From Fimenecus sp052273625 (GTDB taxonomy: Bacteria; Bacillota; Clostridia; Oscillospirales; Acutalibacteraceae), in contig DAVZHW010000035.1 in NCBI GenBank assembly GCA_052273625.1, forward strand, positions 1 to 18,265: a stretch of DNA of 18,265 nt, read 5' to 3'. Positions 13,496-18,265 of the stretch are shown piece by piece. The translations under genes were made by a program, and so were the position numbers. Below the pieces are notes generated by a model, which made no database searches, had not been told where the DNA came from, and saw only the letters and a program-made list of their open reading frames with translations. How positions within the stretch are numbered: the first letter of the stretch is position 1; each line of letters starts with the position of its first letter.

Positions 13496-14641
13496 TTATG
13501 ATTTCACTAAGTTTTGCAATACTGACGGTGGTTTTAAAAGCATTATGCCCATTGCAATGAAAATAAAGATATCTGCAAAATAGTCACCTATTGTTCTATC
13601 TCCGCCTATACTGAAAATCGTTTCACCATTGTTCACCATATCTGCAATTTCATCGTTAAACCACGTCATTCCAATAAGAATAACTATAGCCATAAATAAG
13701 GTCTGAATAACCGCAGAGATAAAAGTCATTATAAACTTCTTAAAATACTCTGACAATGACTCAAACCCTGCACAAGCAAAAAATAGTGGAGATACAGCTA
13801 TCATACAGCTTACCTCAATTTGCCTCATTTTTAGCTTTATGTTCACGCACCAACCTATTACAATCAGCACTACTACTGATATTAAAATAGGAAGAACATT
13901 TACCATGCCCATGAGAAGGTCTGCAAAATAGCCTATATATCCAATTCCTACTCCCGATCCGAATATTTCATATGAGTCATATGATAATTGCCAAGTATCA
14001 AAAAGCTCGTCCATACTCGGAAATAAATCTGCAACACAGCTCACCATACCCTCATTGATATATACAATACATTTGCAAATCCAATAGCTTGAGAGGATAA
14101 AAACAAATGACGGAAATGACCTTGCTAAAGCATTTGTAAATCGTTTAAGTGTCAGTTCTCCGTCCTCAGATCTTTTTATTTCACTCTTAATTTCAAGTGC
14201 AACACCAATCGACCATATGCCCACTGCCGTGAGAGAAAGAATAGTAGCAATATTTGCAACTAAATGACCGCTACCATACAGTGTATTGGAACTAAATAGC
14301 TCATCAGCGACAACATCGTCCATTATGCCGCTCCATAAAGCAGTGAGAGATAAAAAAAGCGTATCAAACCAACTCGCTATTAACGGAGCGGCAAGGTTTG
14401 TATCTGAACTGACAAGACTTACAATGGCATCAACAACCTCTCCTATCGTATCAGAGATGCTACTCAGTGCATTACTTATCGTCTCAAAAAAGCCCTCATC
14501 ATCTTCTTCACTATCGCTGCTGCTTTCATCATCAGCGTATGCCTGTATTACTCCTACGCTGTTATAATTAAGCACCTTTCCTGCTGTACAGCTAAATAAG
14601 CACACGGCAAACACAAGAAAAATGCACAGTATTTTCTTCAA
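13496..14641 (-). CDS. VirB6/TrbL-like membrane protein
   Basis: 381 residues from a TTG at 14641; AGGAGGG lies 9 nt upstream and the nearby ATG is followed by a stop. The N-terminal signal peptide ends near AYADD, the same ending as the other VirB6-like protein. An acidic Ser-rich stretch (40-50) and an amphipathic region precede about six membrane spans (for example near 130-150, 175-195, 240-262, 285-300, 310-330 and 355-372). The segment MRQIEVSCMIAVSPLFFACAG with FKKFIMTF aligns with the paralogue. There is no LytM-like domain here. The product is expected in the inner membrane as part of the mating channel. A hairpin in the 50-bp gap upstream may lower expression relative to the pilin-position gene. 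Confidence 0.8.
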   Translation of the reverse strand: MKKILCIFLVFAVCLFSCTAGKVLNYNSVGVIQAYADDESSSDSEEDDEGFFETISNALSSISDTIGEVVDAIVSLVSSDTNLAAPLIASWFDTLFLSLTALWSGIMDDVVADELFSSNTLYGSGHLVANIATILSLTAVGIWSIGVALEIKSEIKRSEDGELTLKRFTNALARSFPSFVFILSSYWICKCIVYINEGMVSCVADLFPSMDELFDTWQLSYDSYEIFGSGVGIGYIGYFADLLMGMVNVLPILISVVVLIVIGWCVNIKLKMRQIEVSCMIAVSPLFFACAGFESLSEYFKKFIMTFISAVIQTLFMAIVILIGMTWFNDEIADMVNNGETIFSIGGDRTIGDYFADIFIFIAMGIMLLKPPSVLQNLVKS

Positions 14642-14666
14642 TTCATATCGCCCTCCTATAATAAGA

Positions 14667-14686
14667 AAGCCCCTTGAAAGGGGCTT
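14667..14686 (-). terminator. Intercistronic hairpin, attenuator-like
   Basis: AAGCCCCT (14667-14674) pairs with AGGGGCTT (14679-14686) around TGAA, an 8-bp perfect stem. The minus strand continues TTTCTTATT, a weak T-run, so partial termination between the pilin-position gene and the VirB6-like gene is likely. It could also act as an mRNA-stabilising 3' end. Confidence 0.6.
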
Positions 14687-14695
14687 CTCTGACTT

Positions 14696-15034
14696 TTAAG
14701 AGCCTGATCCGAACAGACTCGGCATACCTTCGCCCGACAGCATAGACTTAACGCCTACTTCAAGCATTACTGTTGCGGCAACAATAATTACACCCATAAT
14801 GAGCTTTCTCTTAGCTCCCTTGGACTTTCTTTCTTCTTCTTCGTTCTCACCTTGCCACCAGTCTTTGAGTGGCTCAACAAGTGTTACGATTATGTATATT
14901 CTGATTGCCCAAAATATGAGTGTTGCGATATCAGCTATGTAGCCGTTAGCATCTTCCGCTGTAACCAAAAGGGTTATATCGCTTGCAACCTTCGTAATTC
15001 GTGGCATCAATGCCATAATTGCACTATTCAGCAT
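14696..15034 (-). CDS. Small two-span membrane protein in the conjugative pilin (VirB2/TrbC-like) position
   Basis: 112 residues from the ATG at 15034, with AAAGGAAG about 9 nt upstream; an upstream in-frame TTG is less likely. Two spans flank a short acidic and basic loop: IATLIFWAIRIYIIVTLV (about 37-54) and LIMGVIIVAATVMLEVGV (about 79-96), with EEEERKSKGAKRK between them. This arrangement, the size and the position before VirB6 and VirB4 genes fit the pilin-like or channel subunit of Gram-positive type IV secretion, but sequence identity to VirB2 is not evident to me. Its mRNA end may be protected by the downstream hairpin. Confidence 0.65.
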   Translation of the reverse strand: MLNSAIMALMPRITKVASDITLLVTAEDANGYIADIATLIFWAIRIYIIVTLVEPLKDWWQGENEEEERKSKGAKRKLIMGVIIVAATVMLEVGVKSMLSGEGMPSLFGSGS

Positions 15035-15061
15035 TATTTCACTTCCTTTCAAGTAATTTTA

Positions 15062-15364
15062 CTATTTCAAATGTTCACACTTTTGAACATTTAAAATCAC
15101 ATCTTTAACCCTCATTATTCCAACCATTTTATCTCGGTTTTCAAGAACACCCGTAAAAGATATTCTGTCGCCTTTCTTAAAGAAGTCTGGAAACTTCAAC
15201 GAGTACGGCGGCATTATCCTTATGTCTATCCAAAACGGCTCGCTTGCATTTTGAAAAATAGCAAGTGAGTTATAGACCACCCTCATTGGTTTACCGCCTA
15301 TAATCGTTTCTGTAAGTCGAACATCTTGTCCGAGCCTTCCTACCCCTTGTACGGATAACAGCAT
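15062..15364 (-). CDS. SSB-like OB-fold protein
   Basis: 100 residues from the ATG at 15364; AAGGTGA lies about 6 nt upstream, while a GTG 9 nt further up is too close to it. VQGVGRLGQDVRL at the start, NSLAIFQNASEPFWIDIR in the middle and FKKGDRISFTGVLENRD followed by VKDVIL give the beta-strand order of single-stranded DNA-binding proteins. The length is short because the acidic C-terminal tail of housekeeping SSB is absent. It probably protects single-stranded transfer DNA or serves the replication of the element. The stop of the preceding gene lies 10 bp upstream, consistent with one operon. Confidence 0.7.
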   Translation of the reverse strand: MLLSVQGVGRLGQDVRLTETIIGGKPMRVVYNSLAIFQNASEPFWIDIRIMPPYSLKFPDFFKKGDRISFTGVLENRDKMVGIMRVKDVILNVQKCEHLK

Positions 15365-15374
15365 AAATCTCACC

Positions 15375-16184
15375 TTACTTCATCGTCATTGTCATTGTTG
15401 GTGCAGGAGAAGGCGCAGAAGATTGAGCCGCTGAACTTACAATATTCTTAGCTACCGATGCAGCAGCTGTGGCAGCAGCACCACCACCAGTCGCCGCCCC
15501 TGCCGCTGCCTGTGCTGTTGCTTGTCCTGCGGCTTGTGCTGTAGTTTGTTCGGTCGCTACTGTAGCACTTGATACAGCCTGCGAAGCTCCTAACTGAGAA
15601 GCTTGCGCTGTTGTGCCTTGTACATCTCTTGCACTTGTTGCCCCATTAACTTCAGCAACTCCACTTTCAGCTTTTACAGTCTCTTTTGCAGCTTCCTGCT
15701 CTTGTGACATATGTGTCATGCTCTCGTGCTTTCTGTATGCGCTCATATACTCTTTATACATATTTACATTCGACTTGACACACAACCAATTCAGTCCGTT
15801 TTCTGTAACATAAAAATCGTCAAAGCGTGGGTCATATTTTATAAGACCTTTTTTTTCCGACTCTTTGAGAACGTCCATAACGTTTGACTGCAACTTCGCA
15901 TCAGGTATGTTTTTTACATACTGCAAACTAAGTCGGTCATTCGGCAAAAAATAGTACAAATCACTTTGCAACCCTGTAAACTGAAACGGTTGCTTTCTAA
16001 ATAACTCTTCTGCCGCATTACTCCTAGCTTTATATAAACGTTGTTGAGCCTTTCTCTCTTGTGCTTTTCCTGCTTTATCCTGTTTGCCTGCCAATCTCCT
16101 GTTCATTTTAAACTGAAAATAGAACTGTATTGCAGTTTGAAGAACTCTCCAAACACTACCCAAACTCTCTGACTGGTCTGACAT
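15375..16184 (-). CDS. Hypothetical protein with winged-helix-like domain and Ala-rich tail
   Basis: 269 residues from the ATG at 16184, 9 nt after AAAGGGG; a GTG two codons earlier sits too near the ribosome binding site. Residues about 25-65 are basic and helical (KMNRRLAGKQDKAGKAQERK). About 70-135 look like a winged helix, with VMDVLKESEKKGLIKYDPRF leading to a wing and YVTENGLNWL. From about 165 the protein is low-complexity, rich in Ala, Gln, Thr and Ser, ending PAPTMTMTMK. I do not recognise a named family. It lies between the coupling protein and SSB-like genes, so it may be an accessory transfer factor. Palindrome S9 lies inside it near codon 155. Confidence 0.7.
   Translation of the reverse strand: MSDQSESLGSVWRVLQTAIQFYFQFKMNRRLAGKQDKAGKAQERKAQQRLYKARSNAAEELFRKQPFQFTGLQSDLYYFLPNDRLSLQYVKNIPDAKLQSNVMDVLKESEKKGLIKYDPRFDDFYVTENGLNWLCVKSNVNMYKEYMSAYRKHESMTHMSQEQEAAKETVKAESGVAEVNGATSARDVQGTTAQASQLGASQAVSSATVATEQTTAQAAGQATAQAAAGAATGGGAAATAAASVAKNIVSSAAQSSAPSPAPTMTMTMK
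15703..15720. promoter_or_regulatory. Dispersed palindrome site S9 (intragenic)
   Basis: TGTGACATATGTGTCATG fits the consensus at 16 of 18 positions, in the coding region at 15375-16184. It is the weakest of the nine and the furthest from any start codon. Confidence 0.45.
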
Positions 16185-16206
16185 TTTCACATTCCCCTTT
16201 CATATA

Positions 16207-18265
16207 TTAATCTCTGTTTTCTATCTCGCTTGCAACTTGCTGAAAGAGAGCATCTTTATCATATTCAACTTTGACAGCCCCCTTCTTTTTCTTTTCTTTC
16301 TTTTCCTGCTTAACATATTGAACAGTCGCCTCGCCATAGAGTTCTTCAAAGAAATCTTCATCAGTAACTGCCACTAAATCGGCACCGTTATAATCTCGTT
16401 CAAACTGTTCTCCAAGTTGTTTGTTGACAGCTCTTGCTTTTTCTGCCTTAGCCTCTGACTTTCGTTTTTCTCTTGCTTCTTTCACAGGCAGAAACTCTTT
16501 TTCAATATCAGTAAAACAACATTCTCTTTTTTCAGGCTGCCAGCTAAAATAAACATCTTCGGCGTGATGAAATTCATCAGCTCGTATCTTCCACGTTTTA
16601 AACGGTCTGCCAAAGCCAACTAGGAAAACGCCTTTTCCTCTGTGATCATCGGTTTCCTTACAAAGTATATCAAGTTCATCAGGTGTGACAAGCAAACGTC
16701 TCTGCCCTTGCTCACTTTCATTAGTACCGTTTTTACTGTAAGACTTGTTTTCCGTTTTAAAAGTAGTATAGCCTATCTGTTCTTCACATAACCATTTTCT
16801 TATCTTATCGTCACGAGAACCAAAAAAGCAAATGATACCGCAGTTAGCAAGTATATCTTTTGCCTCTTTTTCGTACTTCGCCTCCAACTGCGTTAGAGAT
16901 TGACAAACGAAAGTCATTCTCATACCAAGTGAACGTATAGTAGCTATATCGTCTTTCAGCGTCTTTATTTTTGCTATTTGACAAATCTCGTCAGCCTCAA
17001 TGTTTAATAAAACTGGAAGGCTGCCGCCGCATTTTTGCGATGCCATATACTTCATTCTTGAAAGAAACTGCTGATAGAACATTGATATGATAGGTTTGAA
17101 TGTGGTCGAACCTATCGGATATATTACGAAAATTGCCTCTTTTGAATTTGGCTTTATAAAATTGTCAAACTCCATTTCATCTTCAAGAGTGAATTGTGAC
17201 ACAACTTCTGTATACCACAGTCCTAACCTCTTTTGTAGGTTTGCGACAACACCGCCAAGGGTCTCTTGTGGAAGTCCTTTCATTCCCTTATAGTTGAGTA
17301 CAACTTTGTCCTCGCCTAAATCTTCATTTTCACGGTCTATTGCATATTTCTCCATTAGCAGCGAGTATTCACACACTGGGCTAAGTTTTCTGTCCTGATA
17401 ATCAATACCTGTGATTATCTGTACTACTCGTTCCAAACTCTTGATTGGTTCATCTTTGGACTTGTAGATATACAGTATAATAGAAGTAAAAAAATCTTCT
17501 GCTGCTCCGCTCCAATAGTCATTTCGCTCACCGTCCTCTTTTGTGGCGCTCATAAAGTCTGAGCCAAGATTAATTACATCAAGCTCACTCTGAATATATG
17601 CAAATGGATTATAGTGATGAGATAAGTCCACATCGTAAAAGTTTAGCACCCTTATGTTATATCCATTTTTCTTTAAGAGATGTGCGCAGTCTTGATAAAC
17701 AGATCCTTTCGGGTCAATCACAAAGTAGTTTCCCATCATCTGCATAACATCTGGCTTAATAACACCTTCGGTCTTACCACCACCCGATGTGGATATAACT
17801 ACCTTATTTGTGTTTGTAATTGCCGCCTGCTTTACTTTATTAATCTCCTTGCCCGAATTAAAGGACACATACATACCCTTTGCAATGGGAACTCCTTCGG
17901 GGTCTGCAAATTTTTTCTTTTCGTCGTCACTTGCCCAACGAGCAGAGCCTTGTTCAACTCCCTTGAAAGAATACTCGACCTTTCCCATAAACGCCACTAA
18001 CATCGCACCGATAACCATAACGTGTACATACCACGTTTGAGCTAACATTATTATTCCAGCCTTAATATCCTGTAAGCTTTTAAACCCATAAAAAAACTCT
18101 CCGTGCAACAATCCCCTTGCTGCCTTAATCAGCACCTTATATTTCAGGGTTCCTGCCGTACCGCCTCTTGCGGAATATGATGCACATATCGCAAGTGCTA
18201 TAATGAGGTACAGCACCATGCAAACCACACAAGGAACTTTGCTTTTCTTTTTTTCTTTTTTCAGA
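16207..18265 (-). CDS. virD4: VirD4/TraG-family type IV coupling protein, 5' end outside the window
   Basis: The frame is open to the window edge. A GTG at 18228 is the first start-like codon, but lysine-rich codons upstream of it (KKEKKKSK) suggest the true start lies beyond 18265. Counting from the GTG: membrane spans at about 4-18 and 66-83; Walker A in VVISTSGGGKTEGVIKP (143-159); FVIDPKGSVYQ (169-179); a Walker B-type strand PVLLNIEADEICQIAKI (405-421), where the usual LDEFAN reads ADEICQ; and TFVCQSLTQLEAKY (439-452), the conserved end of the ATPase core. The C-terminus is charged and lysine-rich. The coupling protein brings the relaxase-DNA complex to the secretion channel at the inner membrane. 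It is the first gene of the visible transfer operon, with 22 bp to the next start. Confidence 0.95.
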   Translation of the reverse strand, partial: LKKEKKKSKVPCVVCMVLYLIIALAICASYSARGGTAGTLKYKVLIKAARGLLHGEFFYGFKSLQDIKAGIIMLAQTWYVHVMVIGAMLVAFMGKVEYSFKGVEQGSARWASDDEKKKFADPEGVPIAKGMYVSFNSGKEINKVKQAAITNTNKVVISTSGGGKTEGVIKPDVMQMMGNYFVIDPKGSVYQDCAHLLKKNGYNIRVLNFYDVDLSHHYNPFAYIQSELDVINLGSDFMSATKEDGERNDYWSGAAEDFFTSIILYIYKSKDEPIKSLERVVQIITGIDYQDRKLSPVCEYSLLMEKYAIDRENEDLGEDKVVLNYKGMKGLPQETLGGVVANLQKRLGLWYTEVVSQFTLEDEMEFDNFIKPNSKEAIFVIYPIGSTTFKPIISMFYQQFLSRMKYMASQKCGGSLPVLLNIEADEICQIAKIKTLKDDIATIRSLGMRMTFVCQSLTQLEAKYEKEAKDILANCGIICFFGSRDDKIRKWLCEEQIGYTTFKTENKSYSKNGTNESEQGQRRLLVTPDELDILCKETDDHRGKGVFLVGFGRPFKTWKIRADEFHHAEDVYFSWQPEKRECCFTDIEKEFLPVKEAREKRKSEAKAEKARAVNKQLGEQFERDYNGADLVAVTDEDFFEELYGEATVQYVKQEKKEKKKKGAVKVEYDKDALFQQVASEIENRD

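Noticed and set aside
609..15720. Palindromes read as CRP/FNR sites
   Set aside because: TGTGA/TCACA arms resemble CRP, but the spacing is 8 bp rather than 6, half of the arms read TGTGCTA, and no CRP-like protein is in the window. A CRP-family reader encoded elsewhere cannot be excluded.
609..15720. Palindromes as RNA hairpins or terminators
   Set aside because: Only S8 has fully complementary arms; the others mismatch at the inner two bases of the arms and lack T-runs. A DNA site for a dimeric protein fits better.

Overview
The window is an 18 kb piece of a conjugative element, most likely an integrative and conjugative element or plasmid of a low-GC Firmicute. Every supported gene lies on the minus strand. 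The organism is probably a gut Clostridia such as a Ruminococcus-type bacterium. This is an inference from AT-rich DNA, AGGAGG-type ribosome binding sites, TTG starts, consensus TTGACA/TATAAT promoters, fibronectin-III surface proteins and an AbrB/SpoVT-type regulator. No rRNA, tRNA, CRISPR array or insertion sequence was found. No stretch longer than about 175 bp lacks a gene.

Layout, read in the direction of transcription from high to low coordinates. (1) 18265-9200 is the transfer operon: a VirD4/TraG coupling ATPase (5' end outside the window), a winged-helix-like/Ala-rich protein, an SSB-like OB-fold protein, a small two-span membrane protein in the pilin position, two VirB6-like polytopic proteins (one with a degenerate LytM-like extracytoplasmic domain) and a VirB4 ATPase. 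A strong terminator follows. (2) 9154-5432 starts with a consensus promoter and encodes a large DNA-binding-like protein (zinc knuckle, HTH and two ribbon-helix-helix-like segments), a small membrane protein with its own promoter, a ParA/CpaE-like protein with three 75-residue acidic repeats, and a small, apparently frameshifted zinc-ribbon gene. (3) 5430-1989 is accessory cargo: an unknown zinc-ribbon protein, a secreted protein with four FN3 domains, a coiled-coil protein, a Thr-rich lipoprotein and a Lar-like restriction-alleviation protein. The FN3 protein and the lipoprotein end in the same 120-residue module, encoded by 322 identical bases. (4) 1976-1 holds an AbrB-like regulator with its own promoter and terminator, a two-TM protein with a degenerate Mrr-nuclease domain and a topoisomerase zinc ribbon, and the N-terminal part of a type IA topoisomerase that runs off the window.

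The most notable signal is an 18-bp near-palindrome, consensus TGTGMYAYATRTRKCACA, found nine times between 609 and 15720. Four copies sit against or over the stop codon of one gene just ahead of the next gene. Three lie upstream of the -35 boxes of recognisable promoters. One lies in the abrB leader, so the abrB promoter is bracketed by two sites. Two are inside genes. This looks like a dispersed operator set of an element-wide regulator, comparable in layout to the KorA/KorB or omega systems of plasmids. The AbrB-like protein and the ribbon-helix-helix-like protein are the local candidates for the factor that binds it.
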